A stretch of DNA of 64,000 bases from Metabacillus bambusae. Lineage in GTDB: Bacteria > Bacillota > Bacilli > Bacillales > Bacillaceae. Each line of letters opens with the position of its first letter. Positions within the stretch are counted from its first letter, which is position 1. Below are positions 26,663 through 34,980 of the stretch, one piece after another. The position numbers and the translations under genes are program-made. Where the stretch lies: positions 1-64,000 of the forward strand of contig NZ_JAGDEL010000013.1 in assembly GCF_017497975.1 (NCBI RefSeq), read 5' to 3'. Under the pieces are notes generated by a model, which was not told where the DNA came from, did not search any database, and saw nothing but the letters and a program-made list of their open reading frames with translations.

Positions 26663-26714
26663 AGTAGAAGCAAATGTAGTTTTTTTCACTCATTTATCTT
26701 GTTAAAAGTGTTGA

Positions 26715-26788
26715 TGAAAACGCATTCACAATATGTACACAATTAATTAAAAAAACGCTTTCACAAATTGATAGATTTATTTTATAAT
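26715..26788 (+). promoter_or_regulatory. Sigma-A promoter with overlapping cre-like sites
   Basis: TTCACA (26760-26765) and TATAAT (26783-26788) are separated by 17 bp, a strong housekeeping promoter. AAAAAACGCTTTCA (26750-26763; 12 of 14 to cre) covers the -35 box, and TGAAAACGCATTCA (26715-26728; 13 of 14) lies upstream. It drives the small ORF at 26831. CcpA control is inferred. Confidence 0.65.
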
Positions 26789-26830
26789 AGGATTAACAAA
26801 ACGTAATTAAACATCTAAGGAGAAATCAGC

Positions 26831-27010
26831 ATGAAACAGTTTGTCTTTTTAATAGATACAGGTAATGAAACAAGAGAACATAAAATTGTTGCTTCAGGTA
26901 TGACGGATGCGGTGAATCGTATTAAGGATATTAAGAATCATTTAAAGCAAGACAGTAATTCAACCTTAAAAATTAAATTTAAAGGTGTTATTTATGAAAA
27001 CGCTTTCTAA
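26831..27010 (+). CDS. Small ORF, 59 codons, unknown function
   Basis: ATG 26831 follows TAAGGAGAAATCAGC and the frame runs to TAA 27008-27010. The product begins MKQFVFLIDTGNETREHKIV and ends GVIYENAF. It looks like a small soluble alpha/beta protein: an N-terminal strand, then KIVASGMTDAVNRIKDIKNHL (helix), then LKIKFKGVIYE (strand). The start is well supported by a strong promoter and ribosome site, and a terminator follows at 27091. Its last codons include a third cre-like sequence (26995-27008). I do not recognise the family. Confidence 0.7.
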   Translation: MKQFVFLIDTGNETREHKIVASGMTDAVNRIKDIKNHLKQDSNSTLKIKFKGVIYENAF

Positions 27011-27090
27011 TATAATTTTCAGTTAGGATATCCTTCTTCCTAATCTATCAACTTAGTATGTATCCAACCAATGATGTTCTAAACGATAAC

Positions 27091-27126
27091 GAGGATGGCT
27101 CAAATGAAATGAGTCGTCCTCTTTTT
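27091..27126 (+). terminator. Rho-independent terminator of the small ORF
   Basis: GAGGATGGCTCA and TGAGTCGTCCTC pair (one mismatch) around a 6-base loop and are followed by TTTTTC. Confidence 0.85.
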
Positions 27127-27166
27127 CTATTCAACAAAGGATAATAAAAAGCGAGGGATAGAAAAT

Positions 27167-28006
27167 ATGAAAACTCAAAAAGGAAGGCTTTTGGGGAAAT
27201 ATCTTGCGAATGTGCAGTTGGACATTTCAATTGCCGCTTACACGAAAGTACCTACCACTTGGAATGAGGATCAATACACTACTGATTTTAATAAGTTCTA
27301 TTACATAATGGAAGGTGAGGGGTTCGTCAAAGTAAATGATGAAACGTACTATCCTAAACCTGGTGAACTTTATTTGCTCCCTTCAAGTTCTGTGCAATCG
27401 TATGGAACAATCAGCGACAATACATTCGGTAAATATTGGTGTCATTTCACTGCTAAGATCGGGGACTTTGATTTATTTCAGCTGATGAAGACACCGGTAT
27501 TTAGTAAACTAGATGATTTTGAACTGAAGGAAAAATTCGAGCAACTCATTTCCAATTGGCAATGTGACAAGTTATCAAGCCATTTCCGTGTTCATTCAAT
27601 ATTATTGGAAATAATTGCGGTGTTTATTGAAAGAAGTGATCACATTCAATTCAAAGTGGATACATCTCCTTCCTTTAATAAAATGGATATCATTCTTACA
27701 TATATAGAAGAACATTTGGATGGAAATTTATCTGTAGAAGATTTAGCACTAATAGCTAATTTCCATCCAAATTATTTTATTTCAGTTTTCAAACAATTCA
27801 CTGGCTATTCTCCCATACAGTACATGAATCGAAGACGTATTGAGAAAGCCAAAGAGTTATTAGTCATAAGTGAGCTTACTGTTTCTAACATTTCAGAATC
27901 GCTTGGAATGGAAATTTACTATTTTTCTCGATTGTTTAAGGAACTAACTGGATTCTCCCCAACTTCTTATCGAAATTTAGCGAAAAAATCTCAGATAAAC
28001 TTATAG
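27167..28006 (+). CDS. AraC-family regulator (cupin + HTH)
   Basis: 279 residues. The N-terminal half is a cupin-like sensor (FYYIMEGEGFVKVNDETYYPKPGELYLLPSSSVQSYG, about 45-85). The C-terminal about 100 residues carry the two AraC helix-turn-helix motifs (LSVEDLALIANFHPNYFISVFKQFTGYSPIQYMNRRRIEKAKELL and VSNISESLGMEIYYFSRLFKELTGFSPTSYR). It is convergent with the PhyH-HEAT gene, only 16 bases apart, so it might control that cluster in trans. ATG 27167 follows GAGGGATAG. The ligand is probably a sugar or sugar acid. Confidence 0.88.
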   Translation: MKTQKGRLLGKYLANVQLDISIAAYTKVPTTWNEDQYTTDFNKFYYIMEGEGFVKVNDETYYPKPGELYLLPSSSVQSYGTISDNTFGKYWCHFTAKIGDFDLFQLMKTPVFSKLDDFELKEKFEQLISNWQCDKLSSHFRVHSILLEIIAVFIERSDHIQFKVDTSPSFNKMDIILTYIEEHLDGNLSVEDLALIANFHPNYFISVFKQFTGYSPIQYMNRRRIEKAKELLVISELTVSNISESLGMEIYYFSRLFKELTGFSPTSYRNLAKKSQINL

Positions 28007-28022
28007 CAAACACATAAACCTA

Positions 28023-29438
28023 TCAAGGATAAAACGTATTCGCAGGTGTGGTAGTAGGACACCATCTTGAGTTAAATAAAAATGTGATTAGAGCTTTGTT
28101 TGCTTGCTCTGTTCCTATATAACGAAGGGCTTCTGCCGCATGTGCACGGACATATCTATTTTCATCCTGTAATGCAACTTCCAATTGAGGTACTGCAGAA
28201 TCTGCTGGAGCACCGATTCGAGTTAATGAGAGTCCTGCCATAAAGCGAATTTGAGCGTCTGGGTCTTGTAAGCATCTTGTTAACCCAGCGACAATTTCTT
28301 TAGCTGGGGTACCAATCATACCAAGTGCTTCAGTTACGGACCTACGTATAATGACTGAAGGGTGCTCAACTAATTGAGTTAAAGCAGGAACAGCTTCTGC
28401 AGCCAAATGTCTATGTTCACTTAGAGCAAAAATTGCACGTATCACTGTAGACGTACGGCTACTACTCAATGCAAAAATTAAACCTGGTATCGCATCTTTA
28501 CCTGCTATTGATAATCCATATGCTGCAAGTCGGGACACATTAGCATTTTCGTGATGCAATGCCGATAATAGGTTTTGCACGCCATACTTCCCACAGCATG
28601 CAAGTTCATATGCTGCATTCAGCGCTACCGGTTCATAGTCATCCTCTAAAGCATTAAGCTTGTTTTCAATAAAATTCGAATCGTACGTTGCTTTCTCTGA
28701 CATGCTACCAATTTTACCAGTTAACCAATTCCATGTTTCTTCCCACATCACCTCATGCTGAGCAAATAATGGGCTTGTTGATTCGGGAAGCTTCCACGCG
28801 CTTTCTACATTGTTCCAGCTTGGCTTTGTCGGAGCTTGCGTACGCATAAATTCGAACTTCAGCATAAAGCGAGGGTTTCCTAGTGTATTTGGTGTTGCCC
28901 GATGCCAAATATCATAATGAATTAAGGCAAACGTTCCTGCTTCACCACATGCTTTTACCTCTTGGTCTATTTCGTCAGCCTCAAATACACGCGAATCATA
29001 ATTCTGCGTACCAGGCAGAATTCCCGTTGGACCTAATTCTACTGGTGTATCCTGTGGAAAATACATGATCATCGCCCACCATGGATGGTGATTTCTTATA
29101 CGATTATATCCCCAATAGCTATCTTTATGCCATTCACCAGCTACTGCTGAAGCATTATAATGTCCATGTCGATGTGCATGCAGCATGTAATCAGGTCCAA
29201 GTACACTTGTAAGTGCACCAGTAATTACTGGGTGTTCAAATACTCTTTGGAGTTCAGTTACCCTAGGTAATAAATTATTTCCAGGATTACCTTCCTCTTC
29301 GTAAACATTCAATAACTGATCATTTAACTTTTCATGAAACCCCTTAGAAAAATCGGTTTTTAATATGAGAAATCCTTCAGTAATAAACTTTCTCATCTGT
29401 TCATCTGTTAATAAAAGTGGTTTACTTTGTCTTTCCAT
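28023..29438 (-). CDS. Phytanoyl-CoA dioxygenase (PhyH)-HEAT repeat fusion
   Basis: About 471 residues. Residues 1-230 form a PhyH-type double-stranded beta-helix with the iron ligands His104 and Asp106 (GEWHKDSYWG) and a distal His179 (HYDIWHRATPN); Arg190 (NPRFMLKFEF) would hold 2-oxoglutarate. From about residue 255 come about six HEAT-like repeats (AAYELACCGKYGVQNLLSAL, AAYGLSIAGKDAIPGLIFAL, VTEALGMIGTPAKEIVAGL and others) to the end. It should hydroxylate a small molecule while the HEAT part binds a partner. ATG 29438 follows GAGGAGGG. It heads the same direction as an aldo/keto reductase and a Gfo/Idh gene but is separated from them by a terminator. The substrate is unknown. Confidence 0.82.
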   Translation of the reverse strand: MERQSKPLLLTDEQMRKFITEGFLILKTDFSKGFHEKLNDQLLNVYEEEGNPGNNLLPRVTELQRVFEHPVITGALTSVLGPDYMLHAHRHGHYNASAVAGEWHKDSYWGYNRIRNHHPWWAMIMYFPQDTPVELGPTGILPGTQNYDSRVFEADEIDQEVKACGEAGTFALIHYDIWHRATPNTLGNPRFMLKFEFMRTQAPTKPSWNNVESAWKLPESTSPLFAQHEVMWEETWNWLTGKIGSMSEKATYDSNFIENKLNALEDDYEPVALNAAYELACCGKYGVQNLLSALHHENANVSRLAAYGLSIAGKDAIPGLIFALSSSRTSTVIRAIFALSEHRHLAAEAVPALTQLVEHPSVIIRRSVTEALGMIGTPAKEIVAGLTRCLQDPDAQIRFMAGLSLTRIGAPADSAVPQLEVALQDENRYVRAHAAEALRYIGTEQANKALITFLFNSRWCPTTTPANTFYP

Positions 29439-29621
29439 CCCATATTCCCTCCTCTTATCGTTAGTTGAAACTTCATGATTATTATAAAAGAGGTAGTTCT
29501 GTAAAAACATAGACGAAACTCATTTAAATTTGCACAAAACTAAGGTGTTTTCGCCTAAGTATTTTTTTTTGAAGAAAACAACCTGTATAGGTCTAACAAT
29601 TACAAAGTTTTCCTAAAATAT

Positions 29622-29670
29622 AAAAGAATCAGGTGCTACCCCTAATAGAGGAAAACACCTGATTCTTTTT
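29622..29670. terminator. Rho-independent terminator
   Basis: AAAAGAATCAGGTG (29622-29635) and CACCTGATTCTTTTT (29656-29670) pair perfectly around a 20-base loop. It is symmetrical and ends the aldo/keto reductase transcript on the minus strand. Confidence 0.9.
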
Positions 29671-29683
29671 AATAGTAAACTAC

Positions 29684-30628
29684 CTAACGAACACTTTTTT
29701 CAACATGTTCTAACCAGTTTAATTCTTCTTGTGTCAAGACTATATTGGATCCTTCATCACAAGATAGTAATTCCTCTTCGTTTTGAGCACCAATAAGGGC
29801 ACAAGTTGGAAACGGTTGATTAAGCACATAAGCAAGAGCGATTTGGATCGTGCTGACACCCTTTTCTTTTGCTAATTGTTCTGCACGACGTAAACGTTCC
29901 CAGTTTTCATCACTGTAGAATACACGTACCAAATCTTCATTGCTGCGATCCTCAGGCGTAAAACGTCCTGTGAAGAAGCCTCTTGCTTGAGAAGACCAGG
30001 AGAGAATTGGAAGCTGATGTTCTTCATGCCATGCACAATCAGATGCATCAGCAGAAACACAGCCAGCCCAGAATGGTTCTTTTGCCTTTGCTAAGCTAAG
30101 ATTTGGACTGCTGAAGGTAAAGCCAATTAAGCCGTTTGCAGCAGCATATTCATTTGCTTCTTGTAATCTTTGTACAGTCCAGTTTGATCCACCAATTGCG
30201 TTGATGCGTCCCGCTTTGATATGTTCATTTAATGCATCGATAATCACGCTAACTGGAACTGAAGGATCATCACGATGTAAGGCATATAAATCGATATAAT
30301 CGGTTCCTAAGCGTTCTAAGCTTTCGAATAAATCTTCTGAAATTGCCTCAGCATTTACTCGAGGACCGTTTTGATCGTGATGAGCACCTTTCGTTAGAAT
30401 CACCACATCCTCGCGATTATTGCGATCTTTCATCCATTGTCCGATTGCAACTTCACTTTCACCACCACAGTAAATATGTGCGGTGTCAATAGTGTTTCCA
30501 CCTATCGCAAAATACCGATCTAATACACTACAAACCTTATCATAAACACTTGGTCTAAAATAGTCAGAACCTTGAATAAGCGTTGTTACTGGTTTTGCTA
30601 AGCCTGGAATCGTAATCGTCTTCATCAT
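29684..30628 (-). CDS. Aldo/keto reductase
   Basis: 314 residues with the AKR (alpha/beta)8 barrel. The catalytic tetrad can be placed as Asp (GGNTIDTAHIY), Tyr (HIYCGGESE), Lys (VVILTKGAHH) and His (DLYALHRDDP). The NAD(P)H pocket block is near the C-terminus (TCALIGAQNEEEL). It is most like AKR11/YajO-type sugar or inositol-linked dehydrogenases. It lies 16 bases downstream of a Gfo/Idh oxidoreductase gene, so the pair probably oxidise or reduce a sugar or cyclitol in series. AGGAGG precedes two consecutive ATGs (30628 and 30625); either may be used. Confidence 0.85.
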   Translation of the reverse strand: MMKTITIPGLAKPVTTLIQGSDYFRPSVYDKVCSVLDRYFAIGGNTIDTAHIYCGGESEVAIGQWMKDRNNREDVVILTKGAHHDQNGPRVNAEAISEDLFESLERLGTDYIDLYALHRDDPSVPVSVIIDALNEHIKAGRINAIGGSNWTVQRLQEANEYAAANGLIGFTFSSPNLSLAKAKEPFWAGCVSADASDCAWHEEHQLPILSWSSQARGFFTGRFTPEDRSNEDLVRVFYSDENWERLRRAEQLAKEKGVSTIQIALAYVLNQPFPTCALIGAQNEEELLSCDEGSNIVLTQEELNWLEHVEKSVR

Positions 30629-30644
30629 GCATTCCTCCTGTTAT

Positions 30645-31640
30645 TTAAATTTCTACACGACGACGTTCTTTCGCCGATGTTAAACAAGCATCAAGAACCT
30701 TCATATTATGGATTGCATCTGTTGCAGGAAAAGGAAGCGGCTCTCCAGTTCGAATACTTCTTCCTAGTGCATCTGCTTGTAAAGCATATTGATTCAAACG
30801 TGGGACTTCCACTTCTCTTCTTCCACCATTTGTAAACACATAAAAATTGTCTGTTTCGTCCTGATTAACAACAAATGCTGAAGGAACCTCAATTCTGCCT
30901 TCTGTACCAAGAATCTCAAGATTATTTCTAAATGCTGCCCACATTCCACAGTCAAAGGTTAGTGCCACACCCTTATCAAACTCAAGTATTCCCGATGCCA
31001 TCATGTCTACATTGTCATGCTCTTCAGAAAATAAAGCATGTACAGTGGCTGCTTGTGGTTCTTGATCCAACAGCATACGCGCTACACTTATTGGGTAGAC
31101 ACCAACATCATATAAGGATCCGCCTCCCCATTCTTGCTTATAACGAACATTCCCCATGTCTTTGGAATTATTAAAGGTAAAGTTTCCATGGATGCCACGC
31201 AGCTCACCAATTTCACCGGATTTGATAATGTCCTGAATCATTGTATATCGAGGGTGATAACGATACATAAATGCTTCAGCAAAAACAACGCCCGCTTTCT
31301 CACAAGCTTCAACCATTTCCCCTGCTTCACTTGCATTGATTGCTAAAGGCTTTTCACATAATACATGTTTTCCTGCTTCTGCTGCACGAATCGCCCATTC
31401 TTTATGTAAGTGGTTTGGTAGCGGAATGTAAACGCCATCAATATTTGGATCAGCAAGTAACTCCTCATAACTCCCATAAGCAGTTGGAATATTCAATTCT
31501 TCTGCAGTTTGCTTTGCTTTTTCTAGTCCACGACTTGCAATCGCAGAGACTTCCCCTGTTTCAGATTGTTGAATACCAGGTATAACAGCTCGCTTTGCAA
31601 TACCTGCACATCCAATGATCCCCCAACGAATCTTCTCCAT
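30645..31640 (-). CDS. Gfo/Idh/MocA-family oxidoreductase
   Basis: 331 residues. The Rossmann N-terminus (WGIIGCAGIAKRAVIPGI) and the signature HVLCEKPLAIN with its catalytic Lys are clear, followed by the open beta-sheet C-terminal domain (RYHPRYTMIQDIIKSGEIGELRGIHGNF, GGGSLYDVGVYPI). Members oxidise or reduce sugars and cyclitols with NAD(P). It is co-transcribed with the aldo/keto reductase downstream and divergent from an AraC regulator. An inverted repeat (31665-31701) in the 124-bp divergent gap is a candidate operator. The substrate is unknown. Confidence 0.88.
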   Translation of the reverse strand: MEKIRWGIIGCAGIAKRAVIPGIQQSETGEVSAIASRGLEKAKQTAEELNIPTAYGSYEELLADPNIDGVYIPLPNHLHKEWAIRAAEAGKHVLCEKPLAINASEAGEMVEACEKAGVVFAEAFMYRYHPRYTMIQDIIKSGEIGELRGIHGNFTFNNSKDMGNVRYKQEWGGGSLYDVGVYPISVARMLLDQEPQAATVHALFSEEHDNVDMMASGILEFDKGVALTFDCGMWAAFRNNLEILGTEGRIEVPSAFVVNQDETDNFYVFTNGGRREVEVPRLNQYALQADALGRSIRTGEPLPFPATDAIHNMKVLDACLTSAKERRRVEI

Positions 31641-31664
31641 TCCGTTCCTCTCCTTTTTGTTAAC

Positions 31665-31701
31665 TTAATACTATATTGTCATTATATAAGACTAGTATTA
31701 A
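31665..31701. promoter_or_regulatory. Inverted 9-bp repeat in the Gfo/Idh-AraC divergent gap
   Basis: TTAATACTA (31665-31673) and TAGTATTAA (31693-31701) are perfect inverted copies separated by 19 bp, 22 bp inside the gap from the Gfo/Idh start. AraC dimers often bind two separated half-sites, so this is a candidate site of the adjacent regulator. Confidence 0.5.
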
Positions 31702-31764
31702 AATAAAAATAGAATCTTATTGCTCTACATATAAAAGAATATTGCTATGAAAGAGTGATTACTA

Positions 31765-32613
31765 ATGCTTAGACAATACTTATTACCAACATTAAATGAC
31801 CACGAATATATGGTCCTTCCCGAATCAATCGGATGGTATAGGGATGCACCCGAACATGAGGTAGATCGAAAAGTAGGCACACTTAATAATTTTAGTATTC
31901 ATTTTGTTTTATCAGGATCTGGATTTGTTGAGATCGAAGGTAAGCAATTTTCATTAAAACGTGGAGACGCTTTTTTATATTTTCCGATGCAGGAACAGCG
32001 GTATTATAGCAGCAAAAATGATCCTTGGGATATTCGCTGGATTCATTTTTATGGGAGTATTCTTAATCAATTTTTATCTGAGAGAGGTTTTCATCGTTAT
32101 TCACTTTGGAATGTACAACATATTCGACCATTAGAGGAAGCCCACGAACAACTTCTCATCGAAGCAGAGAAGAATAGTTTTTTACATTTGTCTCGATTAT
32201 CAACGCTAACTTACACGTTTTTGATGGAGTTCATTACAAGTACAGTGCCAAGAACGTCTGATAGAAGACAAGAGTTAGATGATCGCATTCACCCTTTGCT
32301 GCCATTAATGCAGAGAAAAGCATGTGAACCATTTGAATTGGATTACTGGGCAGAACAAGCTGGTGTGAGCACCTATTATTTTTGCCGATTATTCAAACGC
32401 GCTACACAAATGACACCAATGGCGTTTATTACGTTATGTCGACTTCAGTTGAGTAAGCAATGGTTGTTAGACAATAAAGAGATGACGATAAAGGAAATTG
32501 CTTTAAAGGCAGGCTATCCAAGTATTAGTTATTTTAATAAACGATTTTTAGAACAGGAAGGTAAGACCCCTACAGAGTATCGTCAGCTGTTTCATCATAA
32601 AACTATCGAGTAA
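31765..32613 (+). CDS. AraC-family regulator (cupin + HTH)
   Basis: 282 residues. The N-terminal sensor (FSIHFVLSGSGFVEIEGKQFSLKRGDAFLYFPMQEQRYY, about 43-80) is a cupin. The C-terminus has two helix-turn-helix motifs (FELDYWAEQAGVSTYYFCRLFKRATQMTPMAFITLCRLQLSKQWLL and IKEIALKAGYPSISYFNKRFLEQEGKTPTEYRQLF). It is divergent from the Gfo/Idh-AKR operon and probably activates it in response to its sugar or cyclitol. ATG 31765. A bidirectional terminator follows. Confidence 0.88.
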   Translation: MLRQYLLPTLNDHEYMVLPESIGWYRDAPEHEVDRKVGTLNNFSIHFVLSGSGFVEIEGKQFSLKRGDAFLYFPMQEQRYYSSKNDPWDIRWIHFYGSILNQFLSERGFHRYSLWNVQHIRPLEEAHEQLLIEAEKNSFLHLSRLSTLTYTFLMEFITSTVPRTSDRRQELDDRIHPLLPLMQRKACEPFELDYWAEQAGVSTYYFCRLFKRATQMTPMAFITLCRLQLSKQWLLDNKEMTIKEIALKAGYPSISYFNKRFLEQEGKTPTEYRQLFHHKTIE

Positions 32614-32637
32614 GGCGCTTGGTGTTGAATATTATAA

Positions 32638-32679
32638 AAATCCCAATCTCTCATTATCACAAGTTAGAAATTGGGATTT
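32638..32679. terminator. Bidirectional rho-independent terminator
   Basis: AAATCCCAAT and ATTGGGATTT pair perfectly with T/A runs on both sides, between convergent AraC and aldo/keto reductase genes. Confidence 0.85.
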
Positions 32680-32751
32680 ATTAACTCTAAAAATACGCCA
32701 CAACTTGTTAAAGAGGCTTTCTTAAAGAAAGGTTAATAACAATCTAATAGC

Positions 32752-33597
32752 CTAAAATTCTTCATATATAGCAGGATCTTGATTGTTAATTCTGCCATCA
32801 GATCGAGATAATTTAGAAATAAGGCTCATTTCTACTTCATCTAGGGAAAAGTCAAAAATTGATATATTTTCAAGTTGTCTAGTAGGAGATGAAGATTTAG
32901 GTATGACAATGGCCCCGAGTTGATAATGCCAACGTAAAATAACCTGTGAAATAGACTTTTTATGATCGTTGGCAATCTGTTGAAGAGTGTTATTTTCTAA
33001 GACTTCCTTAGCTCGAGCTAAAGGACTCCAGGATTGTGTCATAATATTATTCTTTTCATGCCATTTTCTTTGCTCAGCTTGATTAAAAAATGGATGTAAT
33101 TCGATTTGGTTTATACTCGGCTTAACGCCTGTTTCATTTTCTAAACGCTCAATATGTTCAGGTAAAAAATTACAAACACCAATTGAACGAATAAGCCCCT
33201 GCTTTTTAGCGTCAATTAACGCTTGCCAAGCTTCCACATAATGATCTTGTTTAGGGTTAGGCCAGTGAATGAGATATAAATCATAATAATCTAGATTTGC
33301 ACGATATAAGGATTCTTGAATGGTAGTAACAGCTTTTTCATACTCCTGGTAGCGTCCCGGTAATTTGGATGTAATTCTTAATTCTTCTCTTGGCACAGAA
33401 CTACGTCTAATGGCTTCACCTACAGTGCCTTCATTTTCATAATTATAAGCTGAATCAATTAGTCGATAGCCTTTATCATCAATAGCACTTTGTATAGAAT
33501 TTGCACCTTGATTACCCTTAAGTGAATAAGTACCCAAACCTATAACCGGCAAAGTAACACCATCATTAAGTGTTATTTCAGGAACTAACTTGTCCAC
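32752..33597 (-). CDS. Aldo/keto reductase (AKR5-like)
   Basis: About 281 residues. The N-terminus TLNDGVTLPVIGLGTYSLKG, the catalytic blocks DSAYNYENEGTVGEAIRRS (Asp, Tyr) and ITSKLPG (Lys), and LIHWPNP (His) match AKR5-type reductases such as 2,5-diketo-gluconate reductase, YtbE and YvgN. It reduces aldehydes or keto sugars with NADPH; the natural substrate is unknown and a glyoxal/methylglyoxal role is common. GTG 33597 is chosen because AAAGGAG is 9 bases upstream; the TTG at 33603 is too close. It stands alone. Confidence 0.85.
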   Translation of the reverse strand: MDKLVPEITLNDGVTLPVIGLGTYSLKGNQGANSIQSAIDDKGYRLIDSAYNYENEGTVGEAIRRSSVPREELRITSKLPGRYQEYEKAVTTIQESLYRANLDYYDLYLIHWPNPKQDHYVEAWQALIDAKKQGLIRSIGVCNFLPEHIERLENETGVKPSINQIELHPFFNQAEQRKWHEKNNIMTQSWSPLARAKEVLENNTLQQIANDHKKSISQVILRWHYQLGAIVIPKSSSPTRQLENISIFDFSLDEVEMSLISKLSRSDGRINNQDPAIYEEF

Positions 33598-33903
33598 AAC
33601 CAACCACTCCTTTCAATAATATTTTAAGATTATCATAATTCTGGATGTATTACATAGTTTTGGAACTTTTGAGAGGAATAAAGTATAGACATTACAATTA
33701 CTAGACTATAGAAATTTGGCTCGCGGTAGCAACCGATTGTTGAATTGTCCAGTTAATCTGAGGCTTTCAATGACTAATGGTTTTTTCAATTACAATAATC
33801 TTTATCTAGACTCGGCAAATTTCTTTATTGACCTGCCACTACAACTATACTTAAAAAGTGAAAATATTATCCGTTAATAGACCTTTGTACTCTGACATAG
33901 GTC
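33598..33903. other. Gap without recognised genes
   Basis: 306-bp AT-rich spacer. A weak GACCT...AGGTC pairing (about 33880-33902) may form the end of the downstream deacylase transcript. Nothing else is recognised. Confidence 0.4.
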
Positions 33904-34374
33904 TTATTTCGTTAATTCAATAAACTTCGCTGCAACACATTCTGCAAGCAACTGAGGCTCAATTTCGATCTGCGCACCTATCTTACCAGCACTAACAATG
34001 ATCTTATTTAATCCGTTGGCACGACGATCAATGAACGTTGGATAGTTCTTTTTCATACCTACAGGAGAACAACCTCCACGAATATATCCCGTCCATTTTT
34101 GAAGCTCTTTTACTGGCAGCATTTCTAACTTCTTTTCACCTGCTGCTTTTGCGGCTTTTTTTAGATCAAGCTCCTCAGCTACAGGAATTACAAAGACATA
34201 CAGACTTTTTTCTCGGTAAGCAACTAAGGTTTTAAAGACCACTTCCTGTGATCTGTTTATTTTCTCAGCTACTGCTGTTCCATTTATCATTCCATCGCCT
34301 GCATCATACGTCAAAATATCGTATACTATTTTTTGCTTATCTAGCATTCTTATTGCATTTGTTTTATTGCTCAT
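33904..34374 (-). CDS. ybaK: Cys-tRNA(Pro)/Cys-tRNA(Cys) deacylase, YbaK/EbsC type
   Basis: 156 residues of the YbaK/ProX editing-domain family. The strand-helix pattern with VVFKTLVAYREKSLYVFVIPVAEELDLKKAAKAAGEKKLEM, then GYIRGGCSPVGMKKNYPTFID, is diagnostic (GG.SP.G substrate loop). It hydrolyses Cys mischarged on tRNA(Pro) in trans to prolyl-tRNA synthetase. Normal length. Located next to DNA-repair genes without obvious functional link. ATG 34374. Confidence 0.9.
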   Translation of the reverse strand: MSNKTNAIRMLDKQKIVYDILTYDAGDGMINGTAVAEKINRSQEVVFKTLVAYREKSLYVFVIPVAEELDLKKAAKAAGEKKLEMLPVKELQKWTGYIRGGCSPVGMKKNYPTFIDRRANGLNKIIVSAGKIGAQIEIEPQLLAECVAAKFIELTK

Positions 34375-34466
34375 AAATCATCATCCTCTTCATCTTAACG
34401 TTAAAAGATTTTGGCTCAAGTCCTTGTGGCTCACATAATGTTGATTTACCGAATGAATCACATACT

Positions 34467-34979
34467 TTACCTCTCCAACTCAAGGAGCTTTGTCTTCATT
34501 TCCAATCCACCACGATAGCCAGTAAGCTTTCCATTCTTTCCAACAACACGATGACAAGGGATTGAAATTAACACTGGATTCGCTCCTATTGCCGCTCCGA
34601 CTGCACGTACAGCAGCTGGTTTATTGATTGAATTTGCTATATCTGAATAGGCAATAGTTTCCCCATATGGAATTTCACAAAGTGCCTTCCATACGGCTAT
34701 TTGAAATTCTGTCCCATGGTAATCAAATGGCACCGTAAAGCTCTTCCGTTCCCCTTCAAAATACTCAATTAATTCGTTTACATACGGCTTAAGCTTTTCA
34801 TGATCTTGAGTAAGCAGACTTCCAGGAAAGCGTTTCTTAGCCCATACTATTAATTCATCGACTGGCATATTCTGCGAACCTACGTAGCAAAGTCCTTTCG
34901 ATGTGGCAGCTAGATAAACCTTCCATTCTTTATGATGAAGCAATGCCCAATAAATTGTTGGCTTATTTTCTGTATTCAC
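34467..34979 (-). CDS. adaB: O6-methylguanine-DNA methyltransferase AdaB/Ogt
   Basis: 170 residues. The suicide cysteine lies in ISIPCHRVVG (Cys142), preceded by the helix-turn-helix region YGETIAYSDIANSINKPAAVRAVGAAIGANP with the Arg finger. It removes alkyl groups from O6-alkylguanine in DNA. GTG 34979 follows GGAGG and starts one base after the adaA stop, so the two are co-transcribed and translationally coupled, as in the B. subtilis adaAB operon of the adaptive response. Intact. Confidence 0.94.
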   Translation of the reverse strand: MNTENKPTIYWALLHHKEWKVYLAATSKGLCYVGSQNMPVDELIVWAKKRFPGSLLTQDHEKLKPYVNELIEYFEGERKSFTVPFDYHGTEFQIAVWKALCEIPYGETIAYSDIANSINKPAAVRAVGAAIGANPVLISIPCHRVVGKNGKLTGYRGGLEMKTKLLELER

Positions 34980-34980
34980 T

